A DNA stretch of 64,000 nucleotides, taken from assembly GCA_036013505.1 (NCBI GenBank), contig CP107851.1, forward strand, positions 8,480,001 to 8,544,000, read 5' to 3'. This DNA comes from Streptomyces sp. NBC_00510 (GTDB lineage: Bacteria > Actinomycetota > Actinomycetes > Streptomycetales > Streptomycetaceae). The notes beneath the pieces were generated by a model. It was not told the DNA's origin and searched no databases. It saw only the letters and a list, made by a program, of their open reading frames with translations. Of this stretch, positions 25,483 to 34,075 are shown one piece after another. A program made the position numbers and the translations under genes. Each line of letters opens with the position of its first letter. The stretch's first letter is position 1.

Positions 25483-25514
25483 ACGTCCGGCCGACCTTAT
25501 CGGCCGGACGTTTT
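25483..25514 (+). terminator. Rho-independent-like terminator with T-run
   Basis: 12-bp perfect stem (ACGTCCGGCCGA/TCGGCCGGACGT), five-base loop, followed by TTTT on the + strand. No intact + strand gene ends nearby, so it may be the relic terminator of a lost gene. Confidence 0.6.
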
Positions 25515-25847
25515 GCGCTGAGTGTTGACCGGCCAAGACATCCGATGTTCACTTCCTTTGACGCGGCCATGCCGATGTCGTGCTGTACCCGCACGCCGTA
25601 CCTCCGCTTGTCGTAGGCGCTTCGAAGGCGAGCAGTCATCGTGCGTCTGGCTTTGGGCATTCGGTTACATGTCCTGCTCGGCGCGCCGCTTCTTTGTGCT
25701 CTCGTACGGCACGGGGAAGCGAGTGCGCCGAAGAAGCAGTCCGACCAAGTCATCCGATCAATCGAGTTCCGCGTCGACCGGTCGCACTCCAGCCCCGCGC
25801 CGCCTGGCACCGGTCGTCGCCCCCATGACCAGCAGGGAGGGCATTCG

Positions 25848-28577
25848 ATGAGACTGCGCAGACTCGTGCGAGCCGCGCTCGCAGCCGTCTGCATCATGAC
25901 CGCGACCGCCGTCGGCCTCTCGGCCCCGGCCGTGGCGGCACCGACGGACGCCGCGTTCGACTCCGCCACCGGAGCCCTGAACGTGGATCGCGCCGCCTAC
26001 CTGTCCAAGCACGACCTCGTCTACAACCGGCCCACCACCAACCCGCTGCACGGGTTAACCGTCGGCAACGGCCGTACGGGTGCGATGGCCTGGCAGAGCA
26101 ACGGGCTGACCATGCAGGTGTCCGGTGTGGACACCTCGCAGCAGACGGCGTTCGGCGCGGGACTGCTCAACCTGTCCACGACCCCGGCGCTCGAGAGCGG
26201 CTACAGCACCTATCAGCAACGCCTGTCGCTCTACGACGGCACCCTGACCACCACGTACGACGCCAACCGCACCGTGACGGTGATGGGCGTACCCAATTCC
26301 GAGGTCATGGGCGTGCACGTCGAGGACTCGCGCTCCGGGGTCTCCGCGGTCAACCTCGACCTGAGCCTGTGGGACACCTCCCAGCTGGGCAACAGCGGTG
26401 ACGTGCCCGACCTCAACACCTGGAAGACGGTCTCGACGTACGCCGACTCCGCGGGCGCCGGACTCAGCCGCGGCCAGTCCGACGCGCAGAACTTCGGCTA
26501 CACCCTGGCGGCCAGCGTGGAGGGAGCGGCCTACAACGCACGGGTCGTCGACGGCCGGACCGTCCGGCTCTCTATCACCCCATCACGCAGCTACACCGTC
26601 TGGTTCACCGCGAGCAGCCGCCTCAACGCGCCCTCCCACGATTCGGCGACCGAGGCGAAGCGCGCGCTGGCATCGGCCAAGAGCCGAGGATACAGCGCGA
26701 CGCTCGGCGACTTCCGGTCCTGGTGGCACGACTTCTGGGGCAAGTCGTTCGTGCAGTACTCGGGGCTGTCCGGGGACGCGGACTACCTGGAGAACGTCTA
26801 CTACCTGAGCACGTACATGATCGCCGCCGGTGGGTACGGCACCAATCCGTTCCACTTCATCAACGGCGTGTTCCGGGCCACCGGTGACCAGACCAAGTGG
26901 AGCAACGCCTACTGGTTCTGGAACCAGCGCGACGTCTACAACTCCTTCCTCGCCTCCAACCACGTCGACCTGCTGGCCGGCTTCAACCGCCTCTACAGCC
27001 GCAACGCGACTGCGCTGAAGGCGTACACCCGGACCCGCTACAACGTCGACGGGCTGTGGGTGCCGGAGACCATGGGCTGGGACGGCAACGCCCGGGGCAC
27101 CGTCAACAGCGACTTCACGAAGAACATCTGGTCGACGGGCACCGAGGCCGCGTACAACATGTATCTCCAGTACGCGTACACCAACGACACCGCCTACCTG
27201 CGGAACACCGCCTATCCCTTCATGCGGGACGTGGTGAAGTTCTACGCCGCGAAGCTGTCCTACGACTCCGCCTCCGGCACGTACTACGTGGCGAGTTCGC
27301 ACGCGCACGAGACGTACTGGAACGTACCGAACGCGATCACCGACCTCGCGGCGGTGCGCACCCTGTTCCCCCTCGCGATCCGCGCGTCCCAGTCGCTGAG
27401 CCTGGACGCCGACCTGCGGCCGCAGTGGCAGCGGATCGTGGACAACCTGATCGCCTACCCGTCCACCGCGGACGTCTACCTGCCGCACACCCCACCGCTC
27501 GCGCAGACCCGCAACGGGGAGAACGTCGCGGCCGAGATCATCTGGCCCTACGACCGGACCGGCATCGGCTACCCGGACCAGCAGAAGGCCGTGAACACCT
27601 TCAACGCACGTCCCTTCCCGTACGGCAACGTCTGGGCCAACGACGCCGTGCAGGCGGCCCGGTTGGGGCTGGGCGACCAGGCGTACCAGGGCATGAAGAC
27701 GATGCTCCGCAAGTACCAGACCTATCCCAACGGCATGACCGACAACACCAACGGCGTCTTCGAATACCTCGGGGTGCACCTCGCGGCCCTCAACGAGTCG
27801 CTGCTCCAGTCCTACAACGACAAGATCCGGGTCTTCCCCGCGGCGCCGAGCGACTCCTCGTTCACGGGACGATTCACCCTGCTGGCCAAGGGCGGCTTCA
27901 CGGTCAGTTCGGAGCGTGAGGCGGGCGAGGTGAAGTACATCGGCATCAAGAGCCTGTACGGCAACGCCACGCGCATCGTGAACCCGTGGGGGAGTCAGCA
28001 GGTCAGGGTCCGCGACGTCTCCGGCGGCACGACCGTACTCACCACCAGCGCCGCCGAGTTCGACCTCCCCACGGTCGCCGGAAGGGTGTACGTGGTGGAG
28101 CGCACCGCCAAGCCGCTGTCCTCCTACTCCCCCGTACGCCTCACCGGATCCGCGAACCAGGGAGAGAAGGCCCTGAGCGGCACCACCTCCACCCTGGGCA
28201 TGGCCCAGACCCCCAACCCCATGATCAACAACACCCAGTTGACCTACGACAGCAACTGGCACGCGACCAGCGGGCGAGGCTACGGCGACTACAACGACGA
28301 CACCCACCACAGCACGACGGTGAACGCCGTGGCCCAGTACACCTTCACCGGTACGGGAGTCGCCTACATCTCCGAACGCAACGGCGACATGGGACCGGTC
28401 GACGTCTATCTCGACGGCGCCCTCCAGGCGACGGTGGACCTGCGCGTCTCCGGCGCGCGGCAGGTGCAGCAGACCGTCTGGCAACGCAGCGGCCTGACCC
28501 GGGGAACGCACACCATCCGCATCGTCAACCGCAGCGCCTCGGTGGGGATGGTGGACGCCCTGCGCATCACGCCGTAG
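25848..28577 (+). CDS. Secreted GH95-like glycosidase
   Basis: 909 residues beginning with a Sec signal (MRLRRLVRAALAAV, cleavage near AVAAP). ATG 25848 has AGGGAGGG upstream. The N-terminal super-sandwich domain holds the GH95/GH65-type sequence TVGNGRTGAMAW. The centre is an (alpha/alpha)6 barrel (about residues 280-690), and residues about 785-909 form a separate beta-sandwich of the type appended to actinobacterial glycosidases. GH95 enzymes remove alpha-L-fucose or alpha-L-galactose. Similarity here looks distant, so the sugar is uncertain. Context with GH78 genes suggests a deoxy- or L-sugar on plant polysaccharide. Confidence 0.75.
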   Translation: MRLRRLVRAALAAVCIMTATAVGLSAPAVAAPTDAAFDSATGALNVDRAAYLSKHDLVYNRPTTNPLHGLTVGNGRTGAMAWQSNGLTMQVSGVDTSQQTAFGAGLLNLSTTPALESGYSTYQQRLSLYDGTLTTTYDANRTVTVMGVPNSEVMGVHVEDSRSGVSAVNLDLSLWDTSQLGNSGDVPDLNTWKTVSTYADSAGAGLSRGQSDAQNFGYTLAASVEGAAYNARVVDGRTVRLSITPSRSYTVWFTASSRLNAPSHDSATEAKRALASAKSRGYSATLGDFRSWWHDFWGKSFVQYSGLSGDADYLENVYYLSTYMIAAGGYGTNPFHFINGVFRATGDQTKWSNAYWFWNQRDVYNSFLASNHVDLLAGFNRLYSRNATALKAYTRTRYNVDGLWVPETMGWDGNARGTVNSDFTKNIWSTGTEAAYNMYLQYAYTNDTAYLRNTAYPFMRDVVKFYAAKLSYDSASGTYYVASSHAHETYWNVPNAITDLAAVRTLFPLAIRASQSLSLDADLRPQWQRIVDNLIAYPSTADVYLPHTPPLAQTRNGENVAAEIIWPYDRTGIGYPDQQKAVNTFNARPFPYGNVWANDAVQAARLGLGDQAYQGMKTMLRKYQTYPNGMTDNTNGVFEYLGVHLAALNESLLQSYNDKIRVFPAAPSDSSFTGRFTLLAKGGFTVSSEREAGEVKYIGIKSLYGNATRIVNPWGSQQVRVRDVSGGTTVLTTSAAEFDLPTVAGRVYVVERTAKPLSSYSPVRLTGSANQGEKALSGTTSTLGMAQTPNPMINNTQLTYDSNWHATSGRGYGDYNDDTHHSTTVNAVAQYTFTGTGVAYISERNGDMGPVDVYLDGALQATVDLRVSGARQVQQTVWQRSGLTRGTHTIRIVNRSASVGMVDALRITP

Positions 28578-28615
28578 GACGCCCGTGGACCGAGGGCGGG
28601 ACGCGCCCCCGGTCG

Positions 28616-28658
28616 GGTTCCATGGGCTCGGCCGATGTCCGGCCGGGCCCATGGAACC
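28616..28658 (+). terminator. Hairpin terminator after the GH95-like gene
   Basis: 12-bp outer arms GGTTCCATGGGC/GCCCATGGAACC enclose a further CGGCCG-type pairing, starting 38 bases after the stop. Confidence 0.7.
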
Positions 28659-28727
28659 GCAGGGAGCGTCCTGGAATCGCCGATGTCCGCTGATGCGCCC
28701 GCCGGGCGCCGCCGGTACGGTCGCCCC

Positions 28728-29153
28728 ATGTCGGCCTTCCGGACGCCTCAAGTGATTCTGTTCAGTGATGATCTCCCGCGGGCCGTTGCCTTCTACGTCC
28801 GGCTGGGATTCACCGAGACGTTCCGCGTGCCCACGGAGGGCGAGCCGATGCACGTCGATCTCATGCTGGACGGATACAAGATCGGCATCGCCTCCGCTGC
28901 TTCCACCCGCGATGACCACGGCCTGGACCCGCTCGTCCACGGCCAGCGCGCGGCCGTCATCCTCTGGACGGACGATACGACCGCGGCCTACGACGCTCTC
29001 GTCGCGGACGGAGCACCCGCCCTCGCGCCCCCGCATGCCTGGCTCGATCGACTGCTGATCGCCTGGACGGCTGACCCCGACGGCAACCCCGTACAGATTG
29101 TGCAGTCCATGGCGCGACCGGCCGCAGGTCAGAACCCGGACGGGCCGTCTTGA
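28728..29153 (+). CDS. VOC (glyoxalase/bleomycin-resistance) family protein
   Basis: 141 residues with the paired beta-alpha-beta-beta-beta modules of the vicinal oxygen chelate fold: a start with VILFSDDLPRAVAFYVRLGF, central VDLMLDGY and a final WTADPDGNPVQIVQ. Such proteins bind metals or small drugs; the metal ligands are not obvious enough to name an activity. ATG 28728 is the first codon of the domain. It stands alone between a terminator and a convergent deaminase gene. Confidence 0.75.
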   Translation: MSAFRTPQVILFSDDLPRAVAFYVRLGFTETFRVPTEGEPMHVDLMLDGYKIGIASAASTRDDHGLDPLVHGQRAAVILWTDDTTAAYDALVADGAPALAPPHAWLDRLLIAWTADPDGNPVQIVQSMARPAAGQNPDGPS

Positions 29154-29209
29154 TGCAGCGCATGGTTCCAGGCGCGGTATCCGGGGGCCTGGATTGACAC
29201 CGTCACAGA

Positions 29210-29620
29210 TCAGTCCAACGGGTCAGGCCACTCATGGGCGGGCAGGAGGTCGCGGAGCCTCGCCGTCTTGTGGCGTCCCAGGACCACTTCTGCATCCAGG
29301 TTCGCCGGGTCGATCTGGCGGATGAACTCCCGGCACCGGCCGCACGGAGGGAGGACGTGCAAGGCACCTTCGTCGTTCCGCCACACGGCGACCACCTTCG
29401 CGATCCGGTACTCGCGAGCGGTCACCATGGCGGCGATGGCCGAGTGCTCCGCGCAGAACCCGGTGCCCGACCCGGTGTCGATGCACACGCCTGAATACAG
29501 GTTGCCGGCATCGGTGACCAGCGTGGAGCCCACGTTGCCGAACAGCCGGTCGCCCACCCTGTGCGGATGGAGTACGGCCTCCGCGGCGGCGATCAGTTCA
29601 TCGTTCGACACAGTGATCAC
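29210..29620 (-). CDS. Cytidine deaminase-like (blasticidin-S-deaminase type) enzyme
   Basis: 136 residues, the size of tetrameric CDAs. The zinc site is complete: CAEHSA supplies one Cys and the catalytic Glu, and PPCGRC supplies the other two Cys. The ending LRDLLPAHEW resembles blasticidin-S deaminases, so the substrate may be cytidine or a nucleoside antibiotic. The start is GTG 29620, with a second GTG three codons in. No ribosome site is evident. Single gene, convergent with the VOC gene. Confidence 0.85.
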   Translation of the reverse strand: MITVSNDELIAAAEAVLHPHRVGDRLFGNVGSTLVTDAGNLYSGVCIDTGSGTGFCAEHSAIAAMVTAREYRIAKVVAVWRNDEGALHVLPPCGRCREFIRQIDPANLDAEVVLGRHKTARLRDLLPAHEWPDPLD

Positions 29621-29702
29621 TTGGTGGAAGATACCTACCCGGCTACCTCAAGGCCACTGCATTCGGCCTCGCTCTTCGCCCTGGGGCGTGGCGTCCGCGG
29701 AC

Positions 29703-30497
29703 TCAGGCGGCGATGCCGCGCTTGTCCATGGAGTCCTCGACTATGCGCAGCCCTTCCAAGCCCGGCAGCTTCGCGATGTGCGAGTCGACGTCGCGGACGA
29801 GTCGGCGGCCCTCGGCGCCTGCGAAGAGGTGGGTCATGACGTGTGTGACCTCGCTCTCGGGCATGACGCCCGAGCCGACCGGGCCCCAGGCCTTCTCGAG
29901 CGCGAACCGGGCGACCACACGGGCCTTCTTGCTCGCCGCGAGCCGGTCACGCGCCTGCGAGGCGTAGAACGCGACGTGCTTCGTCTCCTGCTGCGCGATC
30001 CGCTTCAGCAGCGGCACCAGTACCGGGTGGCTCTCCAGTGCCGCGAGCCGGTGGTACGCGGCGTGCGCCGACCATTCGTTCGCCGCGCCCCACGCCATGT
30101 GCACCGCGACGAAGTCATGTCCGATGAGGCGGCTCATCGCCGTCTGCTTCACCGTCCCCAAGCGGTCCTTCCAGCCGAGCTTCAGACGGGTCGCCTTGAG
30201 CTCGTCGAAGTCGACGCGGACGCCGTGGCGCTCGAGCACGGCCGCGAGCGCTTCGCCGTGCCAGAACTCCTCGCGGTTCCACATCGTCATGAAAGTGCCC
30301 ACCGCGGGCTCGTTGTGGGACGGGGTCGTCAGCAGATCACGCATGTAGCAGACCGTGTGGTACTCGATGTCGCACATGTAGCGCAGCGTGCGCAGCGTCC
30401 CCTCGGGGAGCGGGTTGCGCTCGAACTCGTCGAAGTCGAGGTCGGACCACTGCACCCCGGTGGAGTTCTTCGCGTACTTGTCTATGTCGAAAGCCAT
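29703..30497 (-). CDS. Ferritin-like di-iron oxygenase/desaturase, ligands intact
   Basis: 264 residues, mostly helical. Six candidate iron ligands follow the ferritin-superfamily pattern: Glu45 (IEYH), Glu77/His80 (EEFWHGE), Glu141 (NEWSAH), Glu171/His174 (QETKH). The two ExxH pairs resemble acyl-ACP desaturases, so an O2-dependent reaction on a lipid chain is likely. It is the last gene of a three-gene operon; its ATG shares one base with the stop of the reductase gene (TGATG). A paralogue lies at the other end of the operon. Context points to ether-lipid synthesis, where it could desaturate or otherwise oxidise an alkyl or acyl chain. Exact reaction is unknown. Confidence 0.75.
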   Translation of the reverse strand: MAFDIDKYAKNSTGVQWSDLDFDEFERNPLPEGTLRTLRYMCDIEYHTVCYMRDLLTTPSHNEPAVGTFMTMWNREEFWHGEALAAVLERHGVRVDFDELKATRLKLGWKDRLGTVKQTAMSRLIGHDFVAVHMAWGAANEWSAHAAYHRLAALESHPVLVPLLKRIAQQETKHVAFYASQARDRLAASKKARVVARFALEKAWGPVGSGVMPESEVTHVMTHLFAGAEGRRLVRDVDSHIAKLPGLEGLRIVEDSMDKRGIAA

Positions 30498-32809
30498 CAG
30501 GCACTCTCCTCGTCGGTCCGCGCCGGAATCGTCACCCGTGCAGCGTTGACCTCGCTGCGCACACCCGAACCGCCGCTCTTCCAGCGGTGGATGTCCCAGT
30601 TCCTCTTGTGCGACTCGCGCGCCAGTTCGGCGTCGGGGTTGATCGCCGAAGGCTTGCCCAGCAGGGACAGCCACGCCAGGTCGCAGTGGCTGTCGCCGTA
30701 GCCGTAGGAGGCGGCGAGGTCGTAGCCGCCCTCCTCGGCGTACCGCAGGAGCCACGCGGCCCTCGCCTCGTCGACGAGCGGCGGCTTCGCGAGGTAGCCG
30801 GTGAGCACACCGTCCTTCGCGTGCATGGAGCTCCCGACGACCTCGTCGAACAGGCCGGCGAGCGGAGCGGCGAGCAGGCCGATGGAGCCGGTCACCAGGA
30901 CGGTGCGGTGACCCGCCGCACGGTGCTCGCGGATGCGTGCCAGGGCGTCCGCGCTCGTGTGCCGCAGCATCGTGTCGGCGTAGCCGCGCCGCACGACCTC
31001 CTCGAGACGGGCGACGGGCAGGCCGCGGTAGCGGCGCAGGAACGCACGGATGAACTCGCCGCGGTCGCGCTTCTCGGCGCGGAGGTAGCCGGGCAGCGAG
31101 GCGAGCAGGTCCGCGACCTCCTTCGGCCAGGCCGCCTTGCGGAAGCCCGAGGTACGCACCCAGAGGTACTGCTCGACGATGTTGGAGTCGACGACGGTCC
31201 GTTCGAGGTCGAAGACGGCGAGCACGTCGGTACGCTCCGGCAGCGCGGGTCTCGGGCGGGCGTTCGCCGGCCGGGCGGCCACGGCCTTCCGGCGACGGTG
31301 GGCCGCTGTCAGCTCGCTCAGGGAGGGCAGGTGCACCTTCTGCAGGTACTCCTCCCAGTCGATCCGCTCCACATCGAAGCCACGGTCCTCGTGCACCTCG
31401 GCCGGAAGGGCGTTGTTCAGCGCGCGGGCGTTGCGGTCGTCGAAGATGATCTCGGCCTGCACATAGGCGCGGTAGAGATCGGTGAAGTTGCTCAGGGTGG
31501 CAATGCCGGCGCGCAGCTTGGCGTTCTGGGCCGTGAGGGCGCGCTTGCGCTCGTCGTTCGGCATCAGCCGCAGACCGGCGTCCCACAGGTCGGCCTTCTT
31601 CTTCGCCAGCAGAAGACGCCGGTTGAACTTGCGCTCGCCCGCGAACTTCCAGGTCGGCACCTCGATGAAACCGTCGTCCTTGGGCAGCGGGTGCTGCAGG
31701 TAGTAGTCGCGCACGTTCTCGTACATGCGGTGGAACGGCAGCGGATTCGACGCACCCGAGGCGATGTGGAAGTACTCCGGCTGGTCGACGGGGGCCGGGT
31801 TGGCCGCCGTGGCGAGGATGGCGTTGACGACGAAGTCGACGGGGATGACGTCGAGGATCGAGTCGGGCAGCCCCGGGAAGTCCGGCAGCTGGCCGCGGCC
31901 GTAGGCGAAGATCAGCGGATCGGCGACCTTGAAGCCGTCGATCCAGCCGGGGAACGGATGCCGGATGGCGCTCTCGATGATCGCGGGCCGGACCACCGAA
32001 AGCCGGTGCCCGGCCTCGCCCCACAGGTCTTCCGCGGCACGTTCCGCGAGTGCCTTCGTGAGTGTGTAGACGTCGGTCCAGCCCAGGCTCTGGGCGCGCC
32101 GCCGGCCGGCGTCGACGAGGTGGGAACGCACCCACTCACGCCGCGCGTCCTCGCTCGCGCGGGCCGCCGCGATCGGGCCCTCCTTGCCGTGGTCGCCGCG
32201 GGCGCGGGACATGAACCGCTCGAGCCGCGCCGGTTCCCGCGAGGTGAGCTCGGTGCGCTCGTGGGCCTGTGTCGCAGAGCGCCACTCGGTGCGCCAGTCG
32301 ACGTCGTGCTCGAGCCTGGCCTCGGGCACCACACCGCGACGGAGTCCCCCGACGTAGCAGGTCGACACGTGGACGACGTGCGGGTCCGATCCGGAGGCGA
32401 GCAGGGCCTGGTAGAGGCTCACGGCACCGTTGACGTTCGTGTCGAACGCCTCGTGGATGGGCGGGTCGAACGAGACGGTCGACGCCGAGTGGATCACGAC
32501 GTCAAGGTCGGAAGGCAGCTCGGGAATGCTGGTCATGCTGCCGTCGAGCACGGTGATCCGCTCACGGACGATGCGCTCGGTCTCTTCGGCCCCCACCGCA
32601 TCTCGCCAGCGCTCGAACACGGGCTTGCGCAGCAGCCGCCGGAGCCGGTCCTGCCCGGTCTGTCTGCCCTTCCTGCGCACGAGGAGCGAGATGTGGGTGG
32701 CGGGGTGATCGGTGAGCAGCCGCTCGAGGACGGCTTGCCCGACGAAGCCGGTCGCGCCGGTGAGCAGGACGTGCGCGTTGCCGAGTTCGGTCTTCGCGAT
32801 GTGCGGCAT
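30497..32809 (-). CDS. Fatty acyl reductase fused to HAD-IB hydrolase-like domain
   Basis: 770 residues. Residues 1-about 380 are an extended SDR of the fatty-acyl-CoA reductase kind: NAD(P) loop LLTGATGFVGQAVLERLL, and the active-site Tyr/Lys in YTLTKALAERA near residue 246. It would make a fatty alcohol. Residues about 528-745 are a HAD-IB domain: motif I FDLERTVVDSN, motif II TGS, and GDSHCDLAWL. Motif I has Glu where phosphatases have the second Asp (DxD), so phosphatase activity is doubtful. The ATG overlaps the stop of the upstream gene (TAATG). In an ether-lipid pathway the reductase supplies the alcohol used by alkyl-DHAP synthase. Confidence 0.82.
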   Translation of the reverse strand: MPHIAKTELGNAHVLLTGATGFVGQAVLERLLTDHPATHISLLVRRKGRQTGQDRLRRLLRKPVFERWRDAVGAEETERIVRERITVLDGSMTSIPELPSDLDVVIHSASTVSFDPPIHEAFDTNVNGAVSLYQALLASGSDPHVVHVSTCYVGGLRRGVVPEARLEHDVDWRTEWRSATQAHERTELTSREPARLERFMSRARGDHGKEGPIAAARASEDARREWVRSHLVDAGRRRAQSLGWTDVYTLTKALAERAAEDLWGEAGHRLSVVRPAIIESAIRHPFPGWIDGFKVADPLIFAYGRGQLPDFPGLPDSILDVIPVDFVVNAILATAANPAPVDQPEYFHIASGASNPLPFHRMYENVRDYYLQHPLPKDDGFIEVPTWKFAGERKFNRRLLLAKKKADLWDAGLRLMPNDERKRALTAQNAKLRAGIATLSNFTDLYRAYVQAEIIFDDRNARALNNALPAEVHEDRGFDVERIDWEEYLQKVHLPSLSELTAAHRRRKAVAARPANARPRPALPERTDVLAVFDLERTVVDSNIVEQYLWVRTSGFRKAAWPKEVADLLASLPGYLRAEKRDRGEFIRAFLRRYRGLPVARLEEVVRRGYADTMLRHTSADALARIREHRAAGHRTVLVTGSIGLLAAPLAGLFDEVVGSSMHAKDGVLTGYLAKPPLVDEARAAWLLRYAEEGGYDLAASYGYGDSHCDLAWLSLLGKPSAINPDAELARESHKRNWDIHRWKSGGSGVRSEVNAARVTIPARTDEESA

Positions 32810-33636
32810 TACGGAAGGAGCCTCGATTCCACGGTGGATGCGACACCGGGACCGATGCCGGGGAGCGCGGCGAGCATCGCGCGGATCCGGCCCGCCTCGG
32901 CCCTTCCGCGCTGGTCGCCGAAGACATGGCGTTCGAAGAAGGTGCGCTCGTGCCGGGAGCGATCGACCGAGCCGAGTGGCCAGGCGGAGTGCCGGAGGGC
33001 GCGGCGGGTGATGCGCTGGGCCCGGACCGAGCGTCCGAGCCGCAGTTCCGCTTCCTCGGCGAGGAAGTGGATGTGGCGCTGCTTGATCTCCACGATGGGG
33101 TCGATGATCAACGCCATGGCGGGCGACACCCCGGCCAGACGCCGGTGGGCCGCTTGTGTGATCCATTCGTCCACGAGGCTCGTCGTCACGTGTTCGGCGA
33201 CGATCTGCGTGCCGGTGATGTTGGCGATGAGGGAGCGACGGATCGGGCCACGGCGCTCGCGCCGCTCCGCCAGTACCCACCGTGCCGGGCCGGCACTCGA
33301 AGGGAGGCCGCGGGCGGCCGGAGAGGCCTCCAGGACGGCGTCGAGGGCGTCGGCGATCCAGAATCGCTCGAACATCCACGTGGTGAGGAACGCGGTGACC
33401 CGGGCGTCCTTGTGCGTCGCCGTCACGAGGAGGTCGCGCACGCGGTGCAGCGTCGCACGTTCCATGTCGCGCAGTGCGCGAACGAGCCGGACGGATTCGG
33501 CGTCGAGCGGCTCTTCGGCGAGCGACCCGAGGTCGAGCCTTCCGCGGTGGCTGCCGTGTGCCGTGCGGGCGAACTCACGCATGTCGAAGCCCGCTGTCCC
33601 GGGCGGCGCGGTCGTCGCCTCGTCGTTTGAGTTCAT
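32809..33636 (-). CDS. Ferritin-like paralogue with degenerate iron site
   Basis: 275 residues, clearly related to the protein at 29703-30497 over its helical core (RDLL, then WMFERFWIADAL, DEW--QAAHRRLA). Of the six ligand positions only three survive: Glu59, Glu157 and His188. The first ExxH became RFWI (Arg91, Ile94), and the second has Lys185 for Glu. It therefore probably does not hold a di-iron centre and may be a structural or regulatory partner. ATG 33636 is chosen; an upstream TTG is possible. First gene of the minus-strand operon, overlapping the next by one base. Confidence 0.75.
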   Translation of the reverse strand: MNSNDEATTAPPGTAGFDMREFARTAHGSHRGRLDLGSLAEEPLDAESVRLVRALRDMERATLHRVRDLLVTATHKDARVTAFLTTWMFERFWIADALDAVLEASPAARGLPSSAGPARWVLAERRERRGPIRRSLIANITGTQIVAEHVTTSLVDEWITQAAHRRLAGVSPAMALIIDPIVEIKQRHIHFLAEEAELRLGRSVRAQRITRRALRHSAWPLGSVDRSRHERTFFERHVFGDQRGRAEAGRIRAMLAALPGIGPGVASTVESRLLP

Positions 33637-34075
33637 GCGCGGGCTTTCTGGGGCCGGAGGAGGGGGCAACTCTGTAGCGGCCCCGGGACGTGCGAAAGGC
33701 TGTCGGGGGCTATGACGTCCGACCGGGAACCATGCGTATGTGTGACACGTGGCTTGGTTCCGCTTGAAGGCGGATGGCGCGGCCGTAGGGATGATTCAGG
33801 GCAAATCATCAGATCGCGATGGGTGACTGCTCGCCCGGTGTCGATGATCGGTGGGCGGTGACGCAGGGATCCTGCGGCCCGCCTGCGTCCGCATGAGCAT
33901 GTGCGGAAAGTTCGTGTCACACGGTTGATGCGTGCCCGGTCGTACGTCATGAGCCGGGAAAAGAAGGGTGCGTCAGGCGCGAGGAGTCAGCCATCGGCTG
34001 CTGCCGGGCCCGACGGCGTGAACCCGCTCGCCACCCATGGGAAAGCTACGAGCGGGGAGTTCGGATGCCGAGCAG
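33637..34075. promoter_or_regulatory. Divergent promoter region of the ether-lipid operons
   Basis: No gene. It contains the same ten-base sequence twice, in opposite orientation: GTGTGACACG at 33740-33749 and CGTGTCACAC at 33913-33922, one about 100 bases from the minus-strand operon start and the other about 160 bases from the plus-strand one. The mirrored placement suggests one regulator acting on both operons. Confidence 0.5.

Larger units (their letters stand above)
25326..25847. other. Gap with hairpins, no gene
   Basis: No coding sequence I can support. It holds two strong hairpins (25373-25398 and 25483-25514) left of centre, a small palindrome ACATCCGATGT near 25540, and the presumed promoter of the GH95 gene. 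An in-frame extension upstream of that gene to 25641 is open, but it would put about 70 unrelated residues before a perfect signal peptide. Confidence 0.5.

Noticed and set aside
25641..25847. Longer N-terminus for the GH95-like enzyme
   Set aside because: It would put about 70 unrelated residues before a textbook signal peptide whose own ATG has AGGGAGGG upstream.
30587..33715. A 1,042-codon plus-strand frame across the acyl reductase region
   Set aside because: Antisense shadow. The minus strand has recognisable catalytic motifs and overlapping start/stop codons; this frame has none.
34037..34075. Longer start (ATG 34037) for the ether-lipid SDR
   Set aside because: Not excluded, but the extra 13 residues precede the Rossmann strand with no ribosome site, so the shorter form is listed.
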